The translations under genes were made by a program, and so were the position numbers. From Candidatus Gastranaerophilales bacterium (GTDB lineage: Bacteria; Cyanobacteriota; Vampirovibrionia; Gastranaerophilales; Gastranaerophilaceae), in the NCBI GenBank assembly GCA_944322745.1, contig CALUPV010000004.1, positions 118,606 to 182,605 of the forward strand: 64,000 bases of DNA, written 5' to 3'. Under the pieces are notes generated by a model. That model searched no databases. It was given only the letters and a program-made list of their open reading frames with translations, and was not told the origin of the DNA. Of the stretch, positions 1 through 8,613 are shown piece by piece (within the stretch, counting starts at the first letter, position 1; every line of letters starts with the position of its first letter).

Positions 1-426
1 GTACCTTTGGTTGTTTTCTATACAATTTTTGGCGGTGAATTATTTGAAAAAGCTTTTACAAAAATATTAAAGAAGAATAATAAATTTTCAGATATATTAT
101 CTAAAACTACGGAAAACGGATTGAATCTTCCAACAAGAGCAGAACTGCCAAAATTAGCCGAAAAGATAGCTAAAGCAAGAAATACAAATCCTGCTAAAGA
201 ACTTTCAAGATTAACAAAAGAAACAGCTTTTGTAAGTGCAGTACCATATGCTTTTAGTCTGCTTTTTATGGGGCTAACACTTTCTGCAATTACAAGATTA
301 TGGACTCAATACAGATATAATCATCAACAAAAAGATGAAGCAAAAGATAAAATGAATTTTATTATATATGCACAACAGCAAGCTCCTGAAATATTCAAAG
401 ATATTGAACTAAATAATCAAACTTAG
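1..426 (+). CDS. Hypothetical membrane protein, 3' part only
   Basis: The reading frame is open from the first base of the window, so the N-terminus lies outside. About 141 residues remain. The first part is amphipathic and lysine-rich. A hydrophobic segment (AVPYAFSLLFMGLTLSAI, near residue 80-97) is the only clear membrane helix, and the tail is short, charged and probably cytosolic. I do not recognise a family. The TTG at 7 is just an internal codon and should not be taken as the start. The stop at 424-426 leaves only 14 bp to the next gene, which carries its own -10 box, so the two are probably separately transcribed. Confidence 0.6.
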   Translation, partial: VPLVVFYTIFGGELFEKAFTKILKKNNKFSDILSKTTENGLNLPTRAELPKLAEKIAKARNTNPAKELSRLTKETAFVSAVPYAFSLLFMGLTLSAITRLWTQYRYNHQQKDEAKDKMNFIIYAQQQAPEIFKDIELNNQT

Positions 427-428
427 TT

Positions 429-440
429 TATAATAAAAAT
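429..440 (+). promoter_or_regulatory. -10 box placing transcription start at the ATG (leaderless)
   Basis: TATAAT at 429-434 is followed by exactly six bases and then the ATG at 441. No purine-rich Shine-Dalgarno site fits in the gap. A start 7 bases after the -10 box would fall on the A of the ATG. The same spacing recurs at other genes in this window. Confidence 0.55.
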
Positions 441-1481
441 ATGAAAGCATTAGTTTATAATACTTTATATAAAAATAGAATTGCATTAACAGAAAGAAAT
501 CTGCCAAAAATTGAAAATTCCAAAGATGCAATTGTAAGAGTGACATTGTCATCTATATGTACAAGTGACCTGCATATAATGCATGGTTTTGTTCCAAGAG
601 CAAATAACGACATTGTTTTAGGACATGAATTTGTCGGCGAAGTCGTAGATATTGGATCTGATGTAAAAGAAATAAAAAAAGGTGACAGAGTTAGTGCTAA
701 TTGCATAACATTTTGCGGTGAGTGTTATTTTTGTAAACACGGGTTTATTAATAATTGTAAGATTGGCGGATGGGAGCTTGGATGTAGAATTGACGGTTGT
801 CAGGCTGAATATGTCAGAGTTCCGTTTGCAGATACAGGTTTAACCAAAATTCCTGATAACGTTACATTTAAAAATGCATTATTTGTCGGAGATATATTAT
901 CCAGCGGTTATTTTGGTGCAGAAATGTGTCAGATAAAGGATGGTGATATTGTAGCTGTTATTGGTTCAGGACCCGTAGGCTTATGTGCAATGCTTTCAGC
1001 AAAATTAATGGGTGCTTTGTCTGTTATTGCAATTGATATAAATGATAATAGGTTAAAAGTTGCTGAAAAAGAAGGTTTGGCTGATATTACCCTGAATCCT
1101 AAAAAAATTAATATTGAAGAAGAAATAAGAAGATTAACCAATAATATTGGCGTAGATTCAGTTATAGAAGCAGCAGGGACTAAAGATACTTTTGAAATGG
1201 CATGGAAAATTGCACGCCCAAATGCAATCGTCGGTATTGTTGCAATGTATGATAGAAATATGATTTTACCTTTACCTGATATGTATGGAAAAAATCTTAC
1301 ATTTAAAACAGGCGGAGTTGATGCAATTCATTGTAAGGAGCTACTTAAACTTATTTCTGAACAAAAAATTTCTACTGATTTTCTTATTACACATGAGTTT
1401 GATTTAAAAGAAATTGAAACAGCATATTCGCTGTTTCAATTCCATCAAAATGAATGTTTAAAAATTATGATTGTTCACTAG
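441..1481 (+). CDS. Zinc-dependent medium-chain alcohol dehydrogenase
   Basis: This is a 346-residue medium-chain dehydrogenase of normal length, an NAD(P)-dependent alcohol or polyol oxidoreductase in the cytosol. Catalytic zinc ligands are visible as Cys40 and the GHE motif at 61-63. The structural zinc lobe has four cysteines (92, 95, 98, 106) in the usual C-x2-C-x2-C-x7-C pattern. The Rossmann nucleotide loop reads GSGPVGL, in the middle of the chain. The fold order (GroES-like then nucleotide-binding) is standard. Substrate cannot be told; sorbitol/threonine-type or formaldehyde-type subfamilies are both possible. It starts at an ATG six bases after TATAAT and appears monocistronic. The gene downstream is convergent and overlaps its 3' end by 4 bp. 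Confidence 0.9.
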   Translation: MKALVYNTLYKNRIALTERNLPKIENSKDAIVRVTLSSICTSDLHIMHGFVPRANNDIVLGHEFVGEVVDIGSDVKEIKKGDRVSANCITFCGECYFCKHGFINNCKIGGWELGCRIDGCQAEYVRVPFADTGLTKIPDNVTFKNALFVGDILSSGYFGAEMCQIKDGDIVAVIGSGPVGLCAMLSAKLMGALSVIAIDINDNRLKVAEKEGLADITLNPKKINIEEEIRRLTNNIGVDSVIEAAGTKDTFEMAWKIARPNAIVGIVAMYDRNMILPLPDMYGKNLTFKTGGVDAIHCKELLKLISEQKISTDFLITHEFDLKEIETAYSLFQFHQNECLKIMIVH

Positions 1482-1969
1482 TTTACATGAGATTTATATA
1501 TCTCATCTGTTACCATATAATTAACATCAACATTTTTTATTTTCATTCTGTCTTTTGTAGAAAGAAAACCTCTTTCACTTGCAGTTTTATCTGCAGCTTT
1601 TATATTATGATTTTTTATAATATTCGAAGCAATCAAAGCTCCTGTAGAAGCTAAAAATCCAATATTTGCTGCTTTATTTACATTAAAAAGTTTTCTTGAC
1701 AAAGGTTCACCAGCGGATATACGACTAATTACATTTGTTTTTGCAATCACAGAAGCTAAACATCCAAACATACCTGCTACTGAAAAAGCTGCTTCTGCTG
1801 CCTTGTATTTACCATCTTCGACTTCCCGTCCCAATGATAACTTGAGAGCATCATTTGCTTGGTTTTGACTAACCCACTTGTAATATTGCTCTTTTCGTGC
1901 TTTTTTCGCTTCTTTCTTTTCAATATTTTTTCCCGAGAATGAAATTTCGTTAACTGCGTTTACCGGCAT
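1478..1969 (-). CDS. Hypothetical protein with two hydrophobic helices
   Basis: This 163-residue protein has no family that I recognise. The N-terminus (MPVNAVNEISFSGKN) carries the short 'SFSGK'-type motif that recurs at the start of other unknown proteins of this organism. A highly charged Lys/Glu/Arg helix follows, then two hydrophobic stretches (AAFSVAGMFGCLASVIA and IGFLASTGALIASNII) likely to cross or enter a membrane. The ATG is preceded by AGGAGAG at good spacing. The gene runs convergent to the alcohol dehydrogenase. A membrane-associated structural role is possible but unproven. Confidence 0.7.
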   Translation of the reverse strand: MPVNAVNEISFSGKNIEKKEAKKARKEQYYKWVSQNQANDALKLSLGREVEDGKYKAAEAAFSVAGMFGCLASVIAKTNVISRISAGEPLSRKLFNVNKAANIGFLASTGALIASNIIKNHNIKAADKTASERGFLSTKDRMKIKNVDVNYMVTDEIYKSHVN

Positions 1970-2047
1970 GCTTTCTCTCCTATATCCTTACATTTGCATA
2001 AAAAACAAATTTGTATTTTTTGGCCATCTTAAATGAAAAATTTCAAT

Positions 2048-2749
2048 TTAGTATAATTGAATTATTTTCTGTATTGCACAATTCGCTAGGTTATATATTT
2101 CATCAAGTTGTGATTTTTCAAACGGGGCACCTTCAGCGGTAGTTTGAAATTCAATAATTTTACCTGATTTAGTCATTACAACATTACTGTCAACCTGGGC
2201 GTGAGAATCTTCTGAATAATCTAAATCAAGTTTTATTTCACCATCTATAATACCGACAGAAACCGCTCCTATTGGTTCAATAATTGGATTTTCTGTTAAT
2301 ATGCCTTGTTCTATAAGTTTATTTATAGCGATATTCATTGCAACAAAACCACCACAAATAGATGCACATCTTGTTCCACCGTCAGCTTGAATTACGTCTG
2401 CATCAATTGTAATGGTTCTATCACCTAATTTTTCTAAATCAATACAAGAACGAAGGCTTCTTCCAATAAGTCTTTGTATTTCTTGAGTTCTTCCTGATAT
2501 TTTTGTTCTCTCTCTTTGACATCTTGTATGAGTTGCAGAAGGCAATAATGAATATTCGGCAGTTACCCAGCCTCTTGGATCTGTTTTATCCATCCATCTT
2601 GGTTTACCTTCTTCGACTGATGCTGTAACTATAACTTTTGTATCGTCAAACTCTACTAAAACAGAGCCTAAGGCATGTTTTGTATAATCTTTTGTTATTT
2701 TTATACTTCTTAATTCATTATTTTTTCTATTATTTAATCTTTCGCTCAT
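2048..2749 (-). CDS. rph: Ribonuclease PH
   Basis: At 233 residues this is the usual RNase PH length. The enzyme is a phosphate-dependent 3' exoribonuclease that trims tRNA precursors. Recognisable family blocks are the N-terminal GSVLVEFDDTKVIVTASV, the phosphate-binding region with EIQRLIGRSLR, and the TIDADVIQADGGTRCASI block typical of the RNase PH/PNPase core. The ATG at 2749 has AAAGGG eight bases upstream. It is divergent from metG across about 70 bp. Trimming of tRNA 3' ends is relevant here because tRNA-Asn and tRNA-Val in this window lack an encoded CCA. Confidence 0.96.
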   Translation of the reverse strand: MSERLNNRKNNELRSIKITKDYTKHALGSVLVEFDDTKVIVTASVEEGKPRWMDKTDPRGWVTAEYSLLPSATHTRCQRERTKISGRTQEIQRLIGRSLRSCIDLEKLGDRTITIDADVIQADGGTRCASICGGFVAMNIAINKLIEQGILTENPIIEPIGAVSVGIIDGEIKLDLDYSEDSHAQVDSNVVMTKSGKIIEFQTTAEGAPFEKSQLDEIYNLANCAIQKIIQLY

Positions 2750-2822
2750 ATATAACCCTTTTTTATAAAATACCTTTGTGTTAAATTTATTTTATCATAT
2801 TTGTTCAAAGGTGTAGTTTATT

Positions 2823-4394
2823 ATGCAAGAAAAATTTTATTTAACAACAGCAATTGATTATGTTAATGGTGCTCCACATATAGGACATGCTTATGAAAAG
2901 ATATTATCTGATGTGATAATCAGACATAAAAGACAAATTGTTGATAATGCCTATATGCTTACAGGTACAGATGAACATGGTGTTAAAATTCAAAAAACAG
3001 CAGCGGCAAAAGGTATAACACCAAAAGAATTATGTGATGAAAACTTTTCAAAGTTTGAACAAGCTTGGAAAGAATTGGAAATAAGTTATAATCAAATTAT
3101 CAGAACAACTGATGAACAGCACAGAAAAGTAGTTGGACAAATATTTAAAAAACTTTTAGAAAATGGTGACATATATAAACATTCATATACAGGTTTATAT
3201 TGCAGTGGTTGTGAAGCTTTTCTAAATCCAAAAGATTTAACTGAAGACGGGTTGTGCCCTGATCACTTAAAAAAACCGGAAGAAGTTACAGAACAAAATT
3301 ACTTCTTTAAATTAACTAAATATAAAGATAAAATTGCTGACTATATTAAATCACACCCTGATTTTATCCAACCTGCAATTAGAGTTAATGAAATATTAAA
3401 TCAATTAGAAAATATAGAAGATATATCTGTTTCCAGAACAAAATCTTCTGTCCAATGGGGAATAGGTGTTCCCGATGATGATACTCAAACAATATATGTT
3501 TGGATAGATGCTTTATCAAATTATATTACAGCAATTGGTTATGATGTAGAAAATCCGAGCGAAAAGTTTAAAACATTATGGCCGGTTGATGTTCATGTTA
3601 TTGGTAAGGATATAATAAAATTTCATTCAATATATTGGATTGCTATTTTAATGGCACTTGATTTGCCGTTGCCGAAATCTATATTTGCACACGGTTGGAT
3701 TACTATTGACCAATCAAAAATGAGCAAGTCTTTAGGAAATGTTATAGCACCACATGATGTATTGGTTGCTTTTAACTTAGATAAACCGGATGCTTTCAGA
3801 TACTATATGGCATCTGCTGCTCTAATTGGTAAAGATGGCAACTATTCTGATGAAGATTTTAAAGAAAAGGTTAATGCCGATTTAGCGAATAACATTGGAA
3901 ATCTTTTAAACAGGTCTCTAAATATGTTGGTGAAATATTTTGATGGAGAAATAAAACCTGAATTTGTCACAGAGAAAAATGATAAAATTGCTATCTTAGC
4001 AGCAAATACAAAAACTCAAATTATTGAGTGTTTTAACAAATTTGAAGTGGCAGAAGCCGCTAATTTAATTGTTTCATTTGCTGATAATGTAAATAAATAT
4101 GTGACAGAAAATGCCCCTTGGACTCTTGCTAAAGAAGATAAAATGCTTGATTGTGGTAAAGTTCTATATAATGTTCTTGAAGCAATGCGTCATATTGCAA
4201 TCTTGTTGTATCCATATTGCCCTAATATATCACAGGATATATTAATTCAACTAAATGAAAAAATAGATTTTAAATATGAAAATCTTTCTTGGGGCAGTTT
4301 AAAGCCAACTAAAATTACTGAAAAAGAAAAAATAAAACCTGTATTTTTAAGGTTAGATTCAGAATTCGCAACAGACAAGAAAAAAGGGAAATAA
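2823..4394 (+). CDS. metG: Methionyl-tRNA synthetase
   Basis: This 523-residue class I synthetase charges tRNA-Met. The HIGH motif is residues 19-22 (APHIGHAY) and the KMSKS loop is near 299-303. Between them is a single zinc knuckle (CSGCEAF then CPDH), as in the compact type with one zinc site. The anticodon-binding helical domain follows. There is no C-terminal EMAP/Trbp111 dimerisation domain, so this is the short form. AAAGGTG lies about ten bases before the ATG. The prfB gene follows three bases after its stop codon and reads from a TTG with AGGG inside the metG tail, so the two are probably one operon. Confidence 0.97.
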   Translation: MQEKFYLTTAIDYVNGAPHIGHAYEKILSDVIIRHKRQIVDNAYMLTGTDEHGVKIQKTAAAKGITPKELCDENFSKFEQAWKELEISYNQIIRTTDEQHRKVVGQIFKKLLENGDIYKHSYTGLYCSGCEAFLNPKDLTEDGLCPDHLKKPEEVTEQNYFFKLTKYKDKIADYIKSHPDFIQPAIRVNEILNQLENIEDISVSRTKSSVQWGIGVPDDDTQTIYVWIDALSNYITAIGYDVENPSEKFKTLWPVDVHVIGKDIIKFHSIYWIAILMALDLPLPKSIFAHGWITIDQSKMSKSLGNVIAPHDVLVAFNLDKPDAFRYYMASAALIGKDGNYSDEDFKEKVNADLANNIGNLLNRSLNMLVKYFDGEIKPEFVTEKNDKIAILAANTKTQIIECFNKFEVAEAANLIVSFADNVNKYVTENAPWTLAKEDKMLDCGKVLYNVLEAMRHIAILLYPYCPNISQDILIQLNEKIDFKYENLSWGSLKPTKITEKEKIKPVFLRLDSEFATDKKKGK

Positions 4395-4397
4395 GCA

Positions 4398-5507
4398 TTG
4401 ATTTATGTAGAAATAAAACAATCTTATACCCCTGTAAAGTCAATGTTTGAGAAAGCTTTGAAGGTTTTTAATATTGAATCATTGAAGAATTCTATAAAAC
4501 AAAATGAAACAAAACTTCAACAAAGTGATGTTTGGTCAAATCCCGAAATTTCCTCTAAAATATCACAAGAAATTAAAGAAGATAAAGATAATCTCGATAA
4601 AATTGAACGATGGAAAACTTTAGTCAGTGATATTGATACTCTTTTTGAATTGTATGAAGAAACAAAAGAAGATTCAGTTCTTGTTGAAGTTGATAAAACA
4701 ATTAAAATTTTAAAGTCTGAATTAGAAACTTGGGAAATAGAATCAACACTAAGTGGTGAATATGATAAATCTGATGCTATTATAACTATAAATGCAGGAG
4801 CAGGCGGAACAGACGCACAAGACTGGGCTCAAATGCTTTTAAGAATGTATATGCGTTGGGCAGAAAATAAACATTGGAAAGTAGAATTGATAGAACATTC
4901 TGATGGGGAAGAAGCAGGAATAAAATCAGCTACTATTAAGATTATAGGTAAATATGCTTATGGTCTTGCAAAGGCGGAAAAAGGTGTGCATAGACTTGTC
5001 AGAATTTCTCCATTTAATGCGAACGGAAAAAGGCAAACCAGTTTTGCCAGTTTAGAAGTTTCTCCTGTTATTGAAGACTTTAGTAAAAAAATTGTGATAC
5101 CGCAAGAAGATATAGTAGTAGATACAATGCGTTCAGGCGGTGCAGGCGGTCAGAATGTTAACAAAGTTGAAACAGCCGTAAGAATTTTGCATAAACCCAC
5201 AGGTATAGTTGTAAGATGCCAGCAACAACGTTCACAGCTCCAAAATAAAGAAACGGCAATGCAAATACTTGCTTCGAAATTATTAGCTATCAAACAAGCT
5301 GAACATGAAGAGAAATTAATGAAATTAAAAGGTCAGAATGTTGATATAAATTTTGGCTCACAGATTCGTTCATATGTTTTTCATCCTTATAAGATGGTTA
5401 AAGACCACAGAACAAACTATGAAGTAGGAAATGTTGATGCAGTAATGGACGGTTCTATTGACGGGTTCATAGAAGCATTTCTTAAACAAGGAATCAAAAT
5501 AGAATAA
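4398..5507 (+). CDS. prfB: Peptide chain release factor 2
   Basis: This 369-residue class I release factor carries the RF2 tripeptide SPF (VRISPFN) for UGA recognition and the GGQ loop ([11 protein letters not shown]) that triggers peptidyl-tRNA hydrolysis. The N-terminal coiled helical domain is present. The best start is the TTG at 4398, nine bases after AGGG; an ATG at 4443 is the alternative. The frame is continuous. I looked for the CTT-TGA programmed frameshift that autoregulates many prfB genes and did not find a usable one, so this copy seems not to use it. It lies directly downstream of metG. Confidence 0.95.
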   Translation: MIYVEIKQSYTPVKSMFEKALKVFNIESLKNSIKQNETKLQQSDVWSNPEISSKISQEIKEDKDNLDKIERWKTLVSDIDTLFELYEETKEDSVLVEVDKTIKILKSELETWEIESTLSGEYDKSDAIITINAGAGGTDAQDWAQMLLRMYMRWAENKHWKVELIEHSDGEEAGIKSATIKIIGKYAYGLAKAEKGVHRLVRISPFNANGKRQTSFASLEVSPVIEDFSKKIVIPQEDIVVDTMRSGGAGGQNVNKVETAVRILHKPTGIVVRCQQQRSQLQNKETAMQILASKLLAIKQAEHEEKLMKLKGQNVDINFGSQIRSYVFHPYKMVKDHRTNYEVGNVDAVMDGSIDGFIEAFLKQGIKIE

Positions 5508-5594
5508 TTTTTTATTTTTTTGTTATGATAGAAATAATATGCAAATCAATTTACATATTGGATTAAAACACTAGACGAAATAGAGAGGTAGACT

Positions 5595-6920
5595 ATGGAA
5601 CAATTTTATGCTTGGGTTCAGAGCCATTCAATAGTTATATCTGCAATAGTTCTGATACTCGCATACGTATTTATCGCTCTTGAAAAAATACCAAAAGTTA
5701 CTATTGCTCTTTTGGGTGCAGCAGTTGTTGTTTTTTCAGGGTTGGTAAGTCAAGAAAAAATAGCTGAAACAGGATTAAATGAATTTTATTTCATTAATTT
5801 TGTAGATTTTAATGTAATATTCTTATTAGTTTCAATGATGATTATAGTAAATATTACAACCAGATGCGGTGTATTCAAATGGGTTGCTATTGAATTATTA
5901 AAAATGACAAAAGGAAAACCATTAATGGTTCTTATTACCTTGGCCTTTTTAACAGCAATTCTATCAGCATTTTTAGACAATGTTACAACAGTTATTCTTA
6001 TTATGCCTATAACTTTCGTTGTAGCAAAACAGTTAGATATAAATCCTGTACCATTATTAATAACTGAAATCTTCGCTTCAAATATTGGTGGTACTGCAAC
6101 TTTAATTGGTGATCCTCCAAATATTATTATAGGTAGTGCTGCAGGTTTTTCATTCATGGATTTTATTAAAGAGCTGACTATAATTTGTCTTATAATTATG
6201 GCTGCTGTTGTTGCATTCTTATACTTATGCTTTAGAAAACAATTAGTTACTACTGAAGAAAAAATGGCAAGTATTCAAGAAATAGATAATTCTAAAACAA
6301 TTACAGATTATCCTCTTTTAAAAAGAAGTATGCTTGTTTTAGGTTTAGTTATTTTAGGCTTTTTAACACACGATATAACACATATAGCAACCTGTATAAT
6401 TGCGTTTATCGGTGCAAGTATTTTATTATTATTTGAAAATCCTGAGGAAACTTTTAAAGAAGTTGAATGGAATACTATTTTCTTCTTTATAGGTTTATTT
6501 ATAATTATTGGAGGTTTTGAAGCAGCAGGTGGTATTAAATTAATGGCTGACTGGCTATTAAAAGTTACTGCAGGCTCTCAACAAATTGCTTCTTATGTAA
6601 TTCTTTGGGCTTCAGGTATTTTATCCGGTATTATAGATAATATTCCATATACAGCAACAATGGCACCAATGATTCATGAAATTGAACTTGAAAAAGGACG
6701 TGAATTCGTTCTTCCAATGTGGTGGTGTCTTGCTCTTGGTGCTTGCTTGGGCGGTAACTTAACTATAATTGGTGCTGCTGCAAATGTTATTGTTTCTGAA
6801 AATTCGGCTAAACATGGACATGTAATTAAATTCTTAGAATTTATGAAATATGGTGTTATTGTCGTATTTATTTCTTTAGCACTGTCTTCAATTTACATTT
6901 GGATAAGACATTTCATATAA
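5595..6920 (+). CDS. ArsB/NhaD/CitMHS-type ion transporter
   Basis: This 441-residue inner-membrane protein has about 11-12 hydrophobic segments and belongs to the ion transporter superfamily that includes ArsB, NhaD and the P protein. The two signature re-entrant regions are visible: SAFLDNVTTVILIMPITF with GGTATLIGDPPNIIIG in the first half, and SGIIDNIPYTATMAPM with GGNLTIIGAAANVIV in the second. This repeat pattern is typical of the family. The substrate (sodium/proton exchange, arsenite or organic anion) cannot be read from sequence. It has its own Shine-Dalgarno site (AGAGG) and ends at a strong hairpin. Confidence 0.88.
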   Translation: MEQFYAWVQSHSIVISAIVLILAYVFIALEKIPKVTIALLGAAVVVFSGLVSQEKIAETGLNEFYFINFVDFNVIFLLVSMMIIVNITTRCGVFKWVAIELLKMTKGKPLMVLITLAFLTAILSAFLDNVTTVILIMPITFVVAKQLDINPVPLLITEIFASNIGGTATLIGDPPNIIIGSAAGFSFMDFIKELTIICLIIMAAVVAFLYLCFRKQLVTTEEKMASIQEIDNSKTITDYPLLKRSMLVLGLVILGFLTHDITHIATCIIAFIGASILLLFENPEETFKEVEWNTIFFFIGLFIIIGGFEAAGGIKLMADWLLKVTAGSQQIASYVILWASGILSGIIDNIPYTATMAPMIHEIELEKGREFVLPMWWCLALGACLGGNLTIIGAAANVIVSENSAKHGHVIKFLEFMKYGVIVVFISLALSSIYIWIRHFI

Positions 6921-6943
6921 ATAATAATAAATAAACTATATAG

Positions 6944-6972
6944 AAGAAGCAGTTATAAAACTGCTTCTTTCT
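6944..6972. terminator. Rho-independent terminator between convergent genes
   Basis: AAGAAGCAGTT (6944-6954) pairs with AACTGCTTCTT (6959-6969) across a four-base ATAA loop and is followed by a T-rich run. It serves the transporter gene on the plus strand and may act in both directions, since the lptA-like gene ends just beyond it on the minus strand. Confidence 0.8.
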
Positions 6973-7000
6973 TTATTTATTAATTAATTAAAATAATATT

Positions 7001-7948
7001 TTAATTTCCTATATTTGGAATTACAGATTTAACATTTCCCTCTGCTTTGAAGTCTTTTGGATTCATCGTTATGGTAATCCTGTCTGCTTCTATAGTTCTT
7101 CCCTTTGTTTCAATTTTCGAACGTCCGACAAAAACTGCTTCATTCAGTTTCTTTGTCGTTTTATCAGCATATACATTTACTTTGGGACCTGTAGCAACAT
7201 AGTCTTCATATTTTATTTTTGTAGAACCGGATGCACTAACAACATTTGCTTTTTTATCATATGACTGATAATCAGACCATACTTCAATTCTCTTATTATC
7301 TTCAGTTGTTATGTCAGTATATACATTTCCTCTTGCGACTGCTTCTTCTGAGATATTATCATATGTAAGCTTATTTGCATTTATTTTACTTTTACCTTGT
7401 TTTAATTTTGCTGTTCCAATCAAATCTATTTTTTTAACGTCATTTTTATCTGTTAATTCAACATAAGCTTCGGATGAAAAAGTTTCTATATCTTTGTATA
7501 ATATGTTCACATTACCGAATGCTTTCATTGTATTAGTCGCTTTATTATACTCTTGCCTATCTGCTGTAACTATAACAACCGGCCTATCTTTTTCTGTTAT
7601 AGACGAAATTGTATTACCTTTCGCAGAGAATACTTTCTTCAGCAGAGACATTTCCAATATTTGTGCTTTTATCTCGTGTTTTTTCCCATCCTTTAATTGA
7701 TAAGAATATGCATGTTCTTTAAATTCAACTTTATTTACTTTGTTATTTTTAGGATCAACTTCGACTACAGCTCTTGGGCTTAGAACATTTATATCTCCAG
7801 TCTTAACTTTTACATTACCTTCCAGGTAAATTTTGTTATCATTGTCTTTAAACTCCTGTTTATCTGATTCAACAGTCAATGAAGCAGCATAGCCGACTCC
7901 TGTTGTAATTACTATTAATAATATTGAACTTATAATTTTTCTTTTCAT
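7001..7948 (-). CDS. lptA: LptA/OstA-like periplasmic LPS transport protein
   Basis: This 315-residue exported protein starts with a classic signal peptide (MKRKIISSILLIVITTGVGYAA). The rest is repeated beta-strand units of the OstA type, each built around phrases such as 'LEGNVKVKTGDINVLSPRA', 'AFGNVNILYKDIETFSSEA' and 'ASGSTKIKYEDYVATGP'. It is longer than E. coli LptA (about 185 residues) and probably forms an extended beta-jellyroll with extra repeats, bridging the periplasm for lipopolysaccharide or related glycolipid. It lies 13 bp downstream of the lptC-like gene, so an lptC-lptA operon is clear. The pair is good evidence for an outer membrane. Confidence 0.85.
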   Translation of the reverse strand: MKRKIISSILLIVITTGVGYAASLTVESDKQEFKDNDNKIYLEGNVKVKTGDINVLSPRAVVEVDPKNNKVNKVEFKEHAYSYQLKDGKKHEIKAQILEMSLLKKVFSAKGNTISSITEKDRPVVIVTADRQEYNKATNTMKAFGNVNILYKDIETFSSEAYVELTDKNDVKKIDLIGTAKLKQGKSKINANKLTYDNISEEAVARGNVYTDITTEDNKRIEVWSDYQSYDKKANVVSASGSTKIKYEDYVATGPKVNVYADKTTKKLNEAVFVGRSKIETKGRTIEADRITITMNPKDFKAEGNVKSVIPNIGN

Positions 7949-7961
7949 ATCTTGCCTATCT

Positions 7962-8540
7962 TTACATATAAAATTGAGTCTGAGTTCTTCCTACAATGTG
8001 AAAATCTGAATAGTTCCCGTCTAAAACCGCCTTATTTCCTATAATAACTGCTTCACCCGGTTTTTCTATTCTAACATTACCTTCTGCAATTATATCTTCA
8101 TTTTTTCCGGAATATGTCAATCTTTCTGTCCCTATATTTGTTCCATCCATATATACTAAAAGAACATTATCATATAATATTATTTGTTTCTTTGTTGCAT
8201 TATATGTTCCTTTATCAGCCTTGAAACTTGCTTTCACTTTATCCCCATCGTAAAAATTTCCAATTAAATTTTCCAGAAGTACAACGTTATCAGCATCCGT
8301 GTACATTCCAGTATCAGCATATAATTCCCATAGTTTTTGACCGTCTTTTGTTTCTGTTACTAATAAACTTTCTATGTTTGCTTCTTTGTTTTTATATGTT
8401 TGGTCAATAATCTTATTTTTAAAAGATTTTGTTATCATACCAGCTGATACAAATGCCCATATGCAACCAAATATAATAACTCCAAAGAGCAATGTATATG
8501 CGATATTTTTCTTATTTTTAAACATATTTTTTAACGCCAT
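7962..8540 (-). CDS. lptC: LPS export ABC transporter component LptC
   Basis: This 192-residue protein is anchored by one N-terminal transmembrane helix (IAYTLLFGVIIFGCIWAFVSAGMI). The periplasmic part has the LptC beta-fold pattern: LLVTETKDGQKLWELYADTG, then 'FKADKGTYNATKKQIILYDNV' and 'AEGNVRIEKPG'. LptC couples the LptBFG ATPase complex to LptA. It is first in a two-gene operon with the lptA homologue. GATAAT lies nine bases before the ATG and no Shine-Dalgarno site is seen, so its leader is at most a few bases. It is divergent from the Fe-S protein gene across 73 bp. Confidence 0.85.
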   Translation of the reverse strand: MALKNMFKNKKNIAYTLLFGVIIFGCIWAFVSAGMITKSFKNKIIDQTYKNKEANIESLLVTETKDGQKLWELYADTGMYTDADNVVLLENLIGNFYDGDKVKASFKADKGTYNATKKQIILYDNVLLVYMDGTNIGTERLTYSGKNEDIIAEGNVRIEKPGEAVIIGNKAVLDGNYSDFHIVGRTQTQFYM

Positions 8541-8578
8541 ATTCTAATAATTATCATATAATTAGAAATAAAATGCAA

Positions 8579-8613
8579 TTGTATACAACTTTATTTTGTA
8601 AGATAATTTTATT
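8579..8613 (+). promoter_or_regulatory. Leaderless promoter for the GlcF-like gene
   Basis: TTGTAT (8579-8584), a 17-bp spacer, GATAAT (8602-8607), six bases, then the ATG at 8614. There is no Shine-Dalgarno site. The same 73-bp gap carries the divergent lptC promoter on the other strand. Confidence 0.6.

Noticed and set aside
4398..4500. An RF2-type programmed frameshift in prfB
   Set aside because: The only CTTTGA string nearby is not in a frame that would lead into the prfB frame; shifting there meets a stop codon at once.
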